A DNA stretch of 64,000 nt, taken from positions 1 to 64,000 of the forward strand of contig JACRBZ010000050.1 of assembly GCA_016219185.1 (NCBI GenBank), written 5' to 3'. The notes beneath the pieces are model-generated. The model searched no databases. It was not told where the DNA came from and was given only the letters and a program-made list of their open reading frames with translations. The stretch is from Deltaproteobacteria bacterium (lineage in GTDB: Bacteria > Desulfobacterota > Desulfobacteria > Desulfobacterales > Desulfatirhabdiaceae). The translations under genes and the position numbers were made by a program. Below are positions 35,171 to 44,874 of the stretch, piece after piece; within the stretch, counting starts at the first letter, position 1, and every line of letters begins with the position of its first letter.

Positions 35171-37522
35171 CTACTCCTTTTTATTCGAAGGAATTTGCTG
35201 AAGATCTTTGACTTTCTGCGAAAATTCCCGGGTGATCTCATCTGCCTGGCTTCTGTTTTTGATGACATGAGGGGTAATCATGATGATCAGCTCGGTTTTC
35301 GTGAGCTGCTTGGACACAGCTCCGAATAAATATCCCAGAACCGGAATGTCCTTCAGAAAGGGGACCCCGGTCTGGCTGTTATTCTTGTTGGATTTCATCA
35401 GACCGGCCAGGACCACGGTCTGATTGTCCTCCACCACCAGGGAGGTATCGGCCCTTCGCGTCAGAAAAATATAGTTATTAAGAGCTTTGTTGAAATCACC
35501 AAGATCGCTGACTTCCTGAACCAACTCCATTTTGACCAGCCCGCTGGAATTGATGTGGGGCGTTACGGTCAGCAGAATGCCGGTTTTGCGGTATTGGACC
35601 GTGTTGGTGGTGCCGACAGTGGCAGTGACTGTTGTTCCGGTAATCGTCGGGACATCGCTGCCCACTTCGATGACGGCCTCCTTGTTGTCCAGGGCCAGGA
35701 TATTGGGAGAGGACAGGATATTGACATCCGAGTCGCTTCCCAGTGCAGATATCAGACCCGTTAAAAAATCCACGGGATCATAAATGCTCAAAAAAAAGCC
35801 GTTGGCGGTTCCCAGAGGCGTGTTGATGGCCCTGGTGGTGCTGTTGTCGGTACTGGTTCTGTCCAGGGCACTCTGGACTTTATAATCGCCGCTGCTGCCG
35901 CCAAGCGATCCGATGTTTTTGTTCAGAAACCATTCAATCCCGTATGAAGTGGAGCTACTCAGGGTAACTTCCGCCACCAGCACGTTGATCAAGACCTGGC
36001 GGGGCTGAATATCAAGTTGTTTCAGGATGGTCAGAACCCGTTTATAATCCCGGTTGCTGGCCTTGAACACAATGGCGTTATTGACTTCATCCGGAATAAT
36101 TTCAACGGTTCCGGCAAATTCATCGGCTCCGGCGGTTTTGCCGGTGCCAGCCGCCGTCGGCCTGACAATGGTTTGCTTGGACTGGGAAGGTGTGGTTGCC
36201 CTTTGCTGGGAAGATGCAGTCGTGCTGCCGGCCCCCAACCCTGCTGACGTCCCCCCCATTCCTGAACCATAGGAAGACCCCGAGGTGCCCATGCTGGACC
36301 TGGAGCTTGAGGATTTGCCGGTGGAGGTTGCGGACTTAGAAGATCGAGCCGTGCCGCCTTTCCCAATAAAAACTTGCTGAAGAACATCCGAAAGATCCAA
36401 TGCCGATGCATTTTCGGCAAAATACACAAATACATTGGTTTCGGAATCGGTCATATGATCCATGGCCGAGAGCCAGTCTTGAACCAGCGTCAGAATGGAC
36501 GGCCATCGGGTAACCACCAGAATGGCATTCATACTCTTGATGGGAAATATTTCAAAACTTCCTTCCGCCGCACCCTGGCGTTTGTAAAGACCGCCGGCCT
36601 GCAGCACGCTGTCCAGGTCCGCGGCAATGATTGCGGCATCCACTTCCTTGACCGGAAAGATCTGCCAGGAAAGATCCGCAAAATATTCAATGTCGATCAC
36701 TCCCAGAATGGCCACTGCCCGTGAAATGTTTTCCGCGGTATCGGTGACCAGAAGGGCATTGTTGACCGTATCCTGCACTACCGCAGCACCCTTGGAAAGA
36801 AATGGGGTTACATTGGCTGCGGCTGTGGCGGCCGCCACATAACGCAGCCGGACCAGCCGGGTGACATCCCCGACCAGACCCGTTTCATCCACGGTGGTCA
36901 CCGGGGCATTTGCAGACCCCGCGCTGTTGGCCCTGGGAAGAATCTTGTAAATATTGCCCGAACCGCGGGCAATCGACAGACCGTTCAACTGAAGGGCTTC
37001 ATTGAACGCGTTGACAAACTGATCCTTGGTATAATCGCCGACGATGTGGAAGGAAACCATCGATTTGAGGGTCGGATCCACGATGTAGCTGAGGCCGAAA
37101 AGATCATATAACGTCAGATCCAGGACTTCATAAAGGTCCGCGTTATCAAAAGCCAGCTCCACATGAACCAGCTTTGGCGTCTCTTTTTTGTCTTTGGTGG
37201 ACTTTTGTCCGAAGACCGTCTGCTGGGGGGCACTGGCAATATGTTTTACCGGCCCTGTTTTGCTTTCGCTGATTCCCGTTTTTTCCGGCCGGCCGGCCGG
37301 GTACTTATCTTCGGCTTTCATGCCTTCACCACCGGCGGTCTTTTCCTCCGGAACCTTGGCGCGGACAAAAGGATTTTCCACCTCACTGGTTTCCGGAGTT
37401 GTGTACGGCTTTTGCCATAGCTTTCCGGAACCGCATCCGGCAGTTCCAAGCCCCAGCAAAAGCAGGCAAGCCGCCATCCAGACCCATGCACTGCGGACTT
37501 TGGTTTCATCTATCATATGCAT
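35171..37522 (-). CDS. gspD: Type II secretion secretin GspD
   Basis: About 783 residues from the ATG at 37522 (GAGG five bases upstream). It has a lipoprotein-type signal (ACLLLLGLGTAGC), N0-N3 periplasmic domains and a Ser/Gly-rich linker (about 430-490). The C-terminal secretin domain has VPTITGTTV and VPFLKDIPVLGYLFG, the classic secretin signatures. It forms the outer-membrane channel of the type II machinery. It overlaps no neighbour and comes 19 bp after the gspM-like stop. Confidence 0.93.
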   Translation of the reverse strand: MHMIDETKVRSAWVWMAACLLLLGLGTAGCGSGKLWQKPYTTPETSEVENPFVRAKVPEEKTAGGEGMKAEDKYPAGRPEKTGISESKTGPVKHIASAPQQTVFGQKSTKDKKETPKLVHVELAFDNADLYEVLDLTLYDLFGLSYIVDPTLKSMVSFHIVGDYTKDQFVNAFNEALQLNGLSIARGSGNIYKILPRANSAGSANAPVTTVDETGLVGDVTRLVRLRYVAAATAAANVTPFLSKGAAVVQDTVNNALLVTDTAENISRAVAILGVIDIEYFADLSWQIFPVKEVDAAIIAADLDSVLQAGGLYKRQGAAEGSFEIFPIKSMNAILVVTRWPSILTLVQDWLSAMDHMTDSETNVFVYFAENASALDLSDVLQQVFIGKGGTARSSKSATSTGKSSSSRSSMGTSGSSYGSGMGGTSAGLGAGSTTASSQQRATTPSQSKQTIVRPTAAGTGKTAGADEFAGTVEIIPDEVNNAIVFKASNRDYKRVLTILKQLDIQPRQVLINVLVAEVTLSSSTSYGIEWFLNKNIGSLGGSSGDYKVQSALDRTSTDNSTTRAINTPLGTANGFFLSIYDPVDFLTGLISALGSDSDVNILSSPNILALDNKEAVIEVGSDVPTITGTTVTATVGTTNTVQYRKTGILLTVTPHINSSGLVKMELVQEVSDLGDFNKALNNYIFLTRRADTSLVVEDNQTVVLAGLMKSNKNNSQTGVPFLKDIPVLGYLFGAVSKQLTKTELIIMITPHVIKNRSQADEITREFSQKVKDLQQIPSNKKE

Positions 37523-37541
37523 GTATTCCTCGTTGTTATTC

Positions 37542-38111
37542 TCATGGTTTGATGCCTTCCATTTGAAGCGTTGCAATCTGAAGGGATATCTGCAGATCAG
37601 CGTCCTTTTTCCGGCGATAAGACACCGAAAAGCGTTCGACCCGTATCACCTTGTTCAACGTTTCCAGATATTCCAGCAAATCCGAAACCCCCTGCATTCC
37701 GGTTTCAACCTGCAGTTCCACCCGGCTGATGGGGTGATCCCGCCATTTGGATGCCGGCAGGTCCTTGTACGCCTTGATGGGTATCGCGTTTTTGTCCAGA
37801 AACTGCTGCAAAATGGACTGCGTGCCGGCGCTGAGTTCTTCCAGTGTTTTGCCGTCAATTTTCAGGGCGTCGAACCGGACCATTTCCTTTTCAACGGCCT
37901 TGTGGGACTCGATATATGCCGTTACTTCCTTCATGTCCCGGATGGACCGATCCCGTTCCCGCGTCAGCCTTTCAAACTCCGTTGACAGATCGCCTTTCTC
38001 CTCCTGAAGGGGATCGCAGATCTGTGCCCACCAGATCAGTATGCCGCAGATCAACCCGATCAGGCCAAAAGCCACCTGACGCTTTCGTTTTTGCCCCAGA
38101 TACAGTTTCAT
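37542..38111 (-). CDS. gspM: Type II secretion GspM/PilO-like protein
   Basis: A 189-residue bitopic protein with one N-terminal membrane helix (VAFGLIGLICGILIWWA), a coiled-coil stretch (about 35-75) and a ferredoxin-like C-terminal domain (RVELQVETGMQGVSDLLEYL). This is the topology of GspM and PilO, which form the inner-membrane platform with GspL. Start and stop overlap gspL by four bases. Confidence 0.8.
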   Translation of the reverse strand: MKLYLGQKRKRQVAFGLIGLICGILIWWAQICDPLQEEKGDLSTEFERLTRERDRSIRDMKEVTAYIESHKAVEKEMVRFDALKIDGKTLEELSAGTQSILQQFLDKNAIPIKAYKDLPASKWRDHPISRVELQVETGMQGVSDLLEYLETLNKVIRVERFSVSYRRKKDADLQISLQIATLQMEGIKP

Positions 38112-39445
38112 GGATTTGCTTCCACATCTTTCAGACGAAGGGTCAGACTGAACTGTTCCACTCCGGTTGGCGCACGACTGACCGATCCGAGCAGCTTGAC
38201 CTGTTCAAACAGGGGGGAGGCTCTTAAAGCTTCCACAATTTTTAACGCATCCCGGCTCTGGCCCTGAAGGGTCAACTCCGCCCCCTGAAGGTTGGACCTG
38301 GAAAACCAGGTTCCTTCCGGAACCAATCTGGCAATTTCGTTGAAGCAGGAAAACAGGCGGGGCCGTAGCCGAATGAAATCATCGATGTCCGCGGACAGCG
38401 ATTCCGTTTTTTTCAGGGCATCGCGGACTTTTTCAAGGGGGCGGACCTTCTGCTGCAACTGCTGAACCTCGTCCTTCATTTCCGAAACCGATTGTTTCCC
38501 GCGCCCGACGGCATGATTCAGATTAACGGTCCACAGGGACAGCAGGACAGCCAGCACACAGAGGGCGGGAACAAACAATTTCCAGGGTTGAAACACCTGT
38601 ATCCGGGGAGGGCCTCCATTCAGGAATATCTGCTGCTGCCCGGACAAAGCCACGGACAGGGCCGCAACTCCGTAGTTTCGCTGAACGGGAGGAAGCCATG
38701 ACAGGCTGTTTCGCGGCGGGTCCGGAAGCGGCAAACAATTGTCCGAATACTCCAGGCCATGCAGACTGTCGGCAGGTAAATGAAATTTAGCCAACACCGA
38801 TTCCATCCCGGCGGCAGCCTCGCCGGCAGTCCAGGCATTTTGCAGGGCCATTGAATACACGCAACCGGCCTGGTGATAGATGGCCAGTTCCCTAGATGGG
38901 TTTTCATTGGAAATCACGAGAGCCATCGGCATGGGATATTGCTGATGGCTGAGCCACGCGCCGATTCCCAGGGAAATGGGGAAAAGACCGGCCAGGGATT
39001 TTTCATGCCCGGTCTCCCTGAAAATGTCCAGAATCGGCAGAATCTCCCTGCGAAAGGCATAAATCACCAGGGCATTGACTCTTCCATCCGGCAGCCGGCA
39101 AAAACCGATATCGTGGAAAATGTCATCCAGCGGCAGATGGCAGGTCACCGGCAGCATGCTCTGAACCGACATCAGCGCATCTTCCATCGGCACTGGCGGC
39201 AATTGGACGTCCCGGATGAAGAAGCGGCTCCGGGGAAGCGTCAGAAAAATTCGCCTGCCCGACCTTGGGGAAAAACGCTGAAGAAATTCACGGAGCGTTG
39301 TCGGAGCCGAACCCGGAATAATACCGGACGGATCCATGGAAGGACCCGGAATCGCCATTTGCCATGACGAAACCGTCCTGATAGCCCCACAGTAGTGCAA
39401 CGCATCTTTTTCCAGATAAATTCCGATAAATTCTTTAATAACCAT
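38108..39445 (-). CDS. gspL: Type II secretion GspL/PilM-PilN-like protein
   Basis: About 445 residues from the ATG at 39445 (TTG at 39490 is an alternative overlapping gspK). The N-terminal half is an actin-like PilM/GspL cytoplasmic domain (GIYLEKDALHYCG). A membrane helix follows (LFVPALCVLAVLLSLWTVN), and the C-terminal half is PilN-like (WFSRSNLQGAELTLQGQS). It is thus a PilM-PilN type fusion that recruits the GspE ATPase to the membrane. Confidence 0.85.
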   Translation of the reverse strand: MVIKEFIGIYLEKDALHYCGAIRTVSSWQMAIPGPSMDPSGIIPGSAPTTLREFLQRFSPRSGRRIFLTLPRSRFFIRDVQLPPVPMEDALMSVQSMLPVTCHLPLDDIFHDIGFCRLPDGRVNALVIYAFRREILPILDIFRETGHEKSLAGLFPISLGIGAWLSHQQYPMPMALVISNENPSRELAIYHQAGCVYSMALQNAWTAGEAAAGMESVLAKFHLPADSLHGLEYSDNCLPLPDPPRNSLSWLPPVQRNYGVAALSVALSGQQQIFLNGGPPRIQVFQPWKLFVPALCVLAVLLSLWTVNLNHAVGRGKQSVSEMKDEVQQLQQKVRPLEKVRDALKKTESLSADIDDFIRLRPRLFSCFNEIARLVPEGTWFSRSNLQGAELTLQGQSRDALKIVEALRASPLFEQVKLLGSVSRAPTGVEQFSLTLRLKDVEANP

Positions 39446-39461
39446 AGTGTTGGACCGGTAC

Positions 39462-40397
39462 TTAAGACCGTTTTTTTCCTCTGGCCTCAAGCCCTCTGGA
39501 CTCAGACTCCAATTCGATCAGCCTGTCAAATCCCGCTTCGGCTACCCCCAAAAATTGCAGTCTGTCCACAACCGCAAGACGGCCGGATTCCTTTGCCATA
39601 AAAATATTCGTATACAAATAACCCGTTTCAGATCCGGGTACCAGCAGGCTGATGCGTTTGCATTCAGTCGAATAAATCGTAAAACCCTCGGAAAGTGTCA
39701 TGGGGGTCTGGGTCTGCGCACCATTTCCGGACTGAACGTAATATCTGCCGAGATCCGTTGCAATCAATTCAACGGGATCTCCCCAGAACAGCTCCGGCGT
39801 CACCCCCATGACCAGAAGAAGCTCGGACATTACATTGAACGGCCCGTTTGCCGGTCTATAATTCAGACCCCTGGCTTTATAGTCTTTTTCTTCGGCGCCA
39901 TGCATCCGGGTTAAGTCGTCCGTATCCCGCCAGTCCAGAATGCAATCTGAAACCGCATCCGCCTCGCGCTGAAAATTATCTCCCATCATGAGAGCCGTTT
40001 TTTGCTTGATTTCACCATCCGGGGCCGTATTCAGGTTGATGCGCTGCGATTCCTTGTCCACCCGGGCCCAAAGCTGAATGTCATCCGGAAACAGCCGGAA
40101 CCAGTGGCCATCCATCCCTGTTCCATCTGCGAGAGGCCAGGCATCGGCGGAAAAAAGTTGAATTATCGAAGAAACCGCCTGCCTTTGCCGAAAAGCAGTC
40201 CAGGCATTCTGGGCGATGTCCGCCTTTTCCCGATTATGCGCCACGTACTGCCCCGCCAGAAAACCAACCAGAACCAGGAGCCAAAGCACCATGACCAGTA
40301 CGCTGCCGTCCGACTTCCGTCGCCTGCCCGCAGGCTTCCGAGTCACCGAGCGACAACCGTGTTTGCTGACTGTTGAATGCCGATTCGATAACACCAT
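39462..40397 (-). CDS. gspK: Minor pseudopilin GspK
   Basis: 311 residues. A hydrophobic pilin-type N-terminus (SVLVMVLWLLVLVGFLAGQ) comes after a basic leader (RRRKSDG). The large globular domain has the GspK signature region (RINLNTAPDGEI, DCILDWRDTDDL, YKARGLNYRPANGPF). It caps the pseudopilus tip with GspI/J. It overlaps gspJ by 55 bp, so its true start may be slightly downstream. Confidence 0.9.
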   Translation of the reverse strand: MVLSNRHSTVSKHGCRSVTRKPAGRRRKSDGSVLVMVLWLLVLVGFLAGQYVAHNREKADIAQNAWTAFRQRQAVSSIIQLFSADAWPLADGTGMDGHWFRLFPDDIQLWARVDKESQRINLNTAPDGEIKQKTALMMGDNFQREADAVSDCILDWRDTDDLTRMHGAEEKDYKARGLNYRPANGPFNVMSELLLVMGVTPELFWGDPVELIATDLGRYYVQSGNGAQTQTPMTLSEGFTIYSTECKRISLLVPGSETGYLYTNIFMAKESGRLAVVDRLQFLGVAEAGFDRLIELESESRGLEARGKKRS

Positions 40398-41059
40398 CTG
40401 AAACTCCGGGATCTTACGCCTTCACCAATTGTCATCTTCAGCATCAGGCCGGAAGGCATGCCTTTGGATTCCGCGCCGCATTCCCAATATTTCTGCCACT
40501 GTTTGGGTTCATCCGAATCATACAGGGGTTCGCCGGTATAAGCCAGTCTGAAGTCGGAAATCCCCTGAATCTGGCTGACCAGATCCCCTGCTTCCACCGT
40601 TTTCGACTTTAAACCACTCTCGGCAATGGGCAAATCATCCTGACGGGTCATGGACTGCTGGTAGATCAGGAGCGTTTTGCTTCCGGCGTCAAATTGATAT
40701 CTGACCCATTGCATACCCTGCAACACCGATCCCTGGGGCGCATAGGCCGTAATGAACGACAGCGTATTCTCATCGCCGCAGAAATTAACCGCCGGATTAA
40801 CCTTTGCCGCACCGAATATCGGTGCGATCATCCGCGAGGCAAGCTGCTTTTCCAAAAGCACCGGTAAAGCGGACTGGATCTGCCGGGATTCTCCTTCCTC
40901 GGACCCGCGTTCCCATGCCTGGACCGTCAACCTGAAGGCTGTTGCCGCAATCAGGGTCACAAGCGCCACCAGCGCCATGGCAACCAGCAGTTCCAGCAGG
41001 GTAAACCCTCTGGAAAAAAGAATCCGCTTCACCCCCCGATCTTTCATTGACGAACCCAT
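40343..41059 (-). CDS. gspJ: Minor pseudopilin GspJ
   Basis: 238 residues. A type IV pilin-like N-terminus cleaved before Phe (SRGFTLLELLVAMALVALV) and a beta-rich C-terminal domain with VRYQFDAGSKTLLIYQQ. It forms the tip complex with GspI and GspK. It overlaps gspI by 16 bp. Confidence 0.9.
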   Translation of the reverse strand: MGSSMKDRGVKRILFSRGFTLLELLVAMALVALVTLIAATAFRLTVQAWERGSEEGESRQIQSALPVLLEKQLASRMIAPIFGAAKVNPAVNFCGDENTLSFITAYAPQGSVLQGMQWVRYQFDAGSKTLLIYQQSMTRQDDLPIAESGLKSKTVEAGDLVSQIQGISDFRLAYTGEPLYDSDEPKQWQKYWECGAESKGMPSGLMLKMTIGEGVRSRSFRWCYRIGIQQSANTVVAR

Positions 41060-41439
41060 TGTTTCGTACAGAATGCTTTTTCCCGAAGATCTGTTTCATG
41101 AAAAAGACACAACGTCAACTCAAACATGGCCGGGACCTGAAAAACATCGCGCTTGTTGCCGGTATCCATCTCCAGGGGCAAGGCGGATAGCGTATAGCGC
41201 CATCCGGTTTCTTCATCGATTCGAGCGGCGATTTTCCTGTCTTTCAGCACAGTATTGATCAACGCAGGGTTGGCCAGAAGATTTCCCGCCAACCGAACAG
41301 CCTGAAGGGTTTCATCGGCCTTGAGCGAAATCCTTCGGGAACTGGAAAGCGCCTGGAAAATTGCGCCCAGAGAGATCCCCAAAATCATCAAGGCCACCAG
41401 CACCTCAATCAAGCTAAACCCGCGTTGTCTGTTTTGCAT
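41044..41439 (-). CDS. gspI: Minor pseudopilin GspI
   Basis: 131 residues with a prepilin cleavage motif RGFSLIEVLVALMILGISL and a short globular domain (RLAGNLLANP, WRYTLSALPLE). Size and position between gspH and gspJ fit GspI. The gap to gspH is four bases. Confidence 0.9.
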   Translation of the reverse strand: MQNRQRGFSLIEVLVALMILGISLGAIFQALSSSRRISLKADETLQAVRLAGNLLANPALINTVLKDRKIAARIDEETGWRYTLSALPLEMDTGNKRDVFQVPAMFELTLCLFHETDLREKAFCTKQWVRQ

Positions 41440-41443
41440 AAGC

Positions 41444-41875
41444 TTATCCCGGCGTTACCAGGCCGGTCAGGACATCCACACGAAAAACGAAAAACGGCTG
41501 CCCGTTTGCTGAAAGCGTTAATTCTCCCCCGCTTGAACTGCCATCCGGATAAAAAAATACGCCGTAGACATCCGCTTCGACATGAGCAATCCCCGCTGCC
41601 TGAACCAGCACTTTTTCCGGGATTTTCAGGCTGGCTCCGCTGCCTTCGACCCAGCACAGACGATCCGCCGAAGAGATATAAAACGCCACCGGCCGGCTGA
41701 ATGCCAGGGAAGCGCGCCTGGCTTTCTTGACAAGGCCGATCATTTCATGCGCAAACAGTTTTCCCTGTTTCTGCTCGGCGGAGCGGCCCACGCTCAGATA
41801 GACCAGAGAGCCTGAAACGGCAATCACGATCATGACAACCAGAATTTCAATTAATGTAAAACCGCGGGAGTTCAT
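41444..41875 (-). CDS. gspH: Pseudopilin GspH
   Basis: 143 residues from the ATG at 41875. Prepilin motif RGFTLIEILVVMIVIAVSG and the GspH globular fold (ARRASLAFSRPVAFYIS, VYGVFFYPDGSSSGGELTL). The upstream 159 bp between gspF and gspH hold a repeat-like element rather than a gene. Confidence 0.9.
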   Translation of the reverse strand: MNSRGFTLIEILVVMIVIAVSGSLVYLSVGRSAEQKQGKLFAHEMIGLVKKARRASLAFSRPVAFYISSADRLCWVEGSGASLKIPEKVLVQAAGIAHVEADVYGVFFYPDGSSSGGELTLSANGQPFFVFRVDVLTGLVTPG

Positions 41876-41878
41876 CAA

Positions 41879-42034
41879 AATTAATCACTTGTTTTCGGAC
41901 GACTTTGAAAAAAGCTCCAGATGCGAGGCGCGCAAATTCTGAGGCGTGAAGCGTACTTTTCGTATGCTGCAACAACGAAGAATGTAGCGCAACGAAGCAG
42001 ATGGACTTTTTGCGCCTTATCATAAAAACTGGCG
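41879..42034. repeat. Intergenic element with hairpin between gspF and gspH
   Basis: The 156 bp between gspF and gspH contain an imperfect hairpin (AGCGTAC at 41949-41955, loop TTTTC, GTATGCT at 41961-41967). The flanks (GATGCGAGGCGCGCAAATTC on the left and GCGCAACGAAGCAGATGGAC on the right) recall a dispersed element I associate with Desulfobacteraceae intergenic regions. No second copy was found in this window. A 63-codon open frame across it (41847-42038) is not supported as a gene. Confidence 0.55.
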
Positions 42035-43243
42035 TCAAAATTCGATGTCGTTGATGCCGAATATCGCCGTCAGCATGGAAATAACCACCCCACCGATTAC
42101 AAGGCCCATCAACAGAATGGCAATCGGCTCCAGCAGCGCCAGCAGAGATTTGATTTTAGACTGAACCCGGACATCCAGATCATCCGAAACAGATATCAGC
42201 ATTTCCCCGATCTTCCCGGTTTCCTCACCCAGTGCAACCATCTGAACCGCCATGGCCGGAAAAATACCCTGATCCTTCATCAACGTGCTGACACGTTTGC
42301 CTTCCTTGACCTGCCGGAATATCTGTTCCGCCGCAAACTTTACCACCACATTGTTCACGACTTCCCGAACGATGGAAAGGGCCTTGAGCAGCGGCACCCC
42401 GCTTTGCACCAGGGTCCCCAGTGTCCGGGTAAAGCGTCCGACCTGAATATCCATGATCAGGTTTCCCAGCATCGGCAGTCTGATCCATATCCGGTCCAGT
42501 CGATCCTTGCCACGGGATGTTCCGGAAAACCGCCATAACCCAAGGACGATCAGACCACTGCTAAGGATCATGACCCACCACCAGGCACGTAAAAATTGGC
42601 TGCACTGTATCAGAAGCAGGGTACTTGCCGGTATCTTCTGTCCCAGATCCGTAAATATCGCGGCAAAGCGGGGCACCACGACCCCCATGATCACGCCGAC
42701 GGAAACCATGCCGATCATCAGAAGAATCGCAGGATAAATGGAACTGGAAATGACAAACTTCTTGATTTCCTCGGTGCGTTCCATGAAACCGGCCAATTTT
42801 TCCATCACCTGAGGCAGAATACCGCCCATTTCACCGACCCGAACCATATTGATGTAGAGGTCACTGAAGTCTTCGGTTTTGGCTGCCATGGCATCGGAAA
42901 GGCTTTTGCCGCCCTGAAGGGATTCTTTTAAATACTGGGCCATGGCCAGAAGCGGCTTGGCTTCGCCGGTCTGGATGATGATGGTCAGGGACCGGTCCAT
43001 CGGCAGACCGGATTTCATCAGATGCGCCATCTCGCGGGTGATCAGGAGCAATTCCTTGCTGTTTAGACTGCGTCCGGATCGCTTCAGCAGGAACTGCCGG
43101 GACGGACTACCATCGATCCACCTGACCAGCGTCAACCCCTTTGTCTGAAGCGTCAGAATCAGATCATCCTTGGTGTTGGCTTCACTGCTGTCGATGATCC
43201 GCCTGCCTTCGGCATTCATGGCTTCATAAGAAAAACGCGGCAT
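42035..43243 (-). CDS. gspF: Type II secretion inner-membrane platform GspF
   Basis: 402 residues with two T2SSF domains. Three membrane helices are visible (YPAILLMIGMVSVGVIMGV, AWWWVMILSSGLIVLGLW, IAILLMGLVIGGVVISML). Domain marks are HLMKSGLPMDRSL and its repeat LVQSGVPLLKALSIV. It starts directly at the gspE stop (shared base). Confidence 0.94.
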   Translation of the reverse strand: MPRFSYEAMNAEGRRIIDSSEANTKDDLILTLQTKGLTLVRWIDGSPSRQFLLKRSGRSLNSKELLLITREMAHLMKSGLPMDRSLTIIIQTGEAKPLLAMAQYLKESLQGGKSLSDAMAAKTEDFSDLYINMVRVGEMGGILPQVMEKLAGFMERTEEIKKFVISSSIYPAILLMIGMVSVGVIMGVVVPRFAAIFTDLGQKIPASTLLLIQCSQFLRAWWWVMILSSGLIVLGLWRFSGTSRGKDRLDRIWIRLPMLGNLIMDIQVGRFTRTLGTLVQSGVPLLKALSIVREVVNNVVVKFAAEQIFRQVKEGKRVSTLMKDQGIFPAMAVQMVALGEETGKIGEMLISVSDDLDVRVQSKIKSLLALLEPIAILLMGLVIGGVVISMLTAIFGINDIEF

Positions 43244-44874
43244 CAGCGGGTTACCCTCAACACTTCCTCGTATGTGGTGATGCCGTTTCTGACCTTATCC
43301 ATCCCGTCCATTCTCAAGGATATCATGCCGTTTTGCATCGCCGCCCGGTAAATTTCATTACGATCCGATCCCCTGACGATTTCCCGCTGAATGACTTCAT
43401 CCACCGGTAAAAACTCATAAATCCCCAGCCGCCCCCGGTATCCGGAGCCGGCGCATTCCTTGCAGCCCGTTCCCCTGGCATAGGTAGGGGCGATTTCATC
43501 CGGAAGCAGGTCCAGTTCCCGGGCCAGCATCAACCGCTCATCATCGGCAAGATGAAAGGTTTTCTTGCACTGCTGGCAAACCCTGCGCACCAACCGCTGC
43601 GCCAGGACAGCCACCACGGAAGAGGCGATCAGAAATCGTTCAACGCCCATGTCTTCCAGCCGGGTAATGGCGCCTGCCGCATCATTGGTATGCAGCGTGG
43701 AAAACACCACGTGACCGGTAAGGGCGGCCTGAATCGCAATTTCAGCCGTTTCCAGGTCCCGGATCTCACCGATCAGCATGACATCCGGGTCCTGACGCAA
43801 AAAGGTTCTTAAGGTGTGGGCAAATGTCAGGCCGATATTGGATTGCACCTGAACCTGATTGACGCCATCCATCTGATATTCAACCGGATCTTCAACAGTC
43901 ACGATTTTTTTATCCGGTGAGTTGATGGTATTAAGAGCTGAATACAGCGTGGTTGTCTTGCCGGAGCCCGTGGGCCCGGTAACCAGGATCATGCCATACG
44001 GCAGGGATATCGTGGATTTGAATTTATCCCGAATGGACTCCGGAAATCCCAGGGTATCCATATCCAGCTCGACATTTTCCTTGTGGAGCAATCGCAGTAC
44101 CAGGCTTTCGCCGAAATGGGTCGGAAGCGAGGACACGCGAATATCAATATCTTCGCGGCCTATCTTGAACTTGATCCGGCCATCCTGGGGCAGCCGCATT
44201 TCAGCAATATCCATTTTAGCCATAAGCTTGACCCGGGAATTGATGGCGGCCTTGAGCTTGACGGCAATGGCGTTCTGATCGATCAACATCCCGTCAACCC
44301 GGTATCGGACCTGCACATGCTGCTTTCGGGGCTCGATATGGATATCGGATGCCCCGACTTCCAGGGCTTTGGCGATCAGATGATTCACCAGTCGAATGAC
44401 CGGGGCCTCGGAAGCCATGTCCTTCAGATGCTCCGGGCTGTCCCAGAGCTGGTCTTCCAGACTCATATCCAAATCATCGGCTCTTTCGCCCGATGTCATA
44501 TCCGCTTCGGCTTCATACCAGCGATACACGAACTGGGAAATCGTCTCTTCCGAAGACCGGAAAATATTCAGCGGCTTGTCATAAGTCCGCTCGATAACCT
44601 CGCGGGTGGTAAAATCCAGCGGATCGGCCATTGCCACCAGCACCTTCCCATTGGAATCATCCAGGGGAAGAAACTTAAAGCGCTTCATATAATGGGATTT
44701 AAAGGGATTTAATGCCGGCGGGTTTTCCGGAAAACCGCTTTCCTCAAGCTCCGGAAACTCCGCGAAAACCGGCGGTTCATCACAGGCGCAGACCGGGATA
44801 TCCACTTCCGGAGGCCGTCTCCGGAACCGCGTGGCGAATGTCTGTTTGATATGATCGAAGGAAATATTCAACAC
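43243..44874 (-). CDS. gspE: Type II secretion ATPase GspE
   Basis: 543 residues. An N-terminal N2/N3 region (FLPLDDSNGKVLVAMADPLD), Walker A GPTGSGKTTTLYSAL near 298, Asp box and Walker B LIGEIRDLETAE, a His box, and the tetracysteine zinc motif CQQCKKT...CKECAGSG near the C-terminus. It is a cytoplasmic hexameric ATPase that powers pseudopilus assembly. It overlaps gspG and gspF by one base each. Confidence 0.95.
   Translation of the reverse strand: MLNISFDHIKQTFATRFRRRPPEVDIPVCACDEPPVFAEFPELEESGFPENPPALNPFKSHYMKRFKFLPLDDSNGKVLVAMADPLDFTTREVIERTYDKPLNIFRSSEETISQFVYRWYEAEADMTSGERADDLDMSLEDQLWDSPEHLKDMASEAPVIRLVNHLIAKALEVGASDIHIEPRKQHVQVRYRVDGMLIDQNAIAVKLKAAINSRVKLMAKMDIAEMRLPQDGRIKFKIGREDIDIRVSSLPTHFGESLVLRLLHKENVELDMDTLGFPESIRDKFKSTISLPYGMILVTGPTGSGKTTTLYSALNTINSPDKKIVTVEDPVEYQMDGVNQVQVQSNIGLTFAHTLRTFLRQDPDVMLIGEIRDLETAEIAIQAALTGHVVFSTLHTNDAAGAITRLEDMGVERFLIASSVVAVLAQRLVRRVCQQCKKTFHLADDERLMLARELDLLPDEIAPTYARGTGCKECAGSGYRGRLGIYEFLPVDEVIQREIVRGSDRNEIYRAAMQNGMISLRMDGMDKVRNGITTYEEVLRVTR

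Noticed and set aside
41847-42038. 63-codon frame between gspF and gspH
   Set aside because: It covers an intergenic repeat-like element with a hairpin and overlaps the start of gspH; no credible start site.
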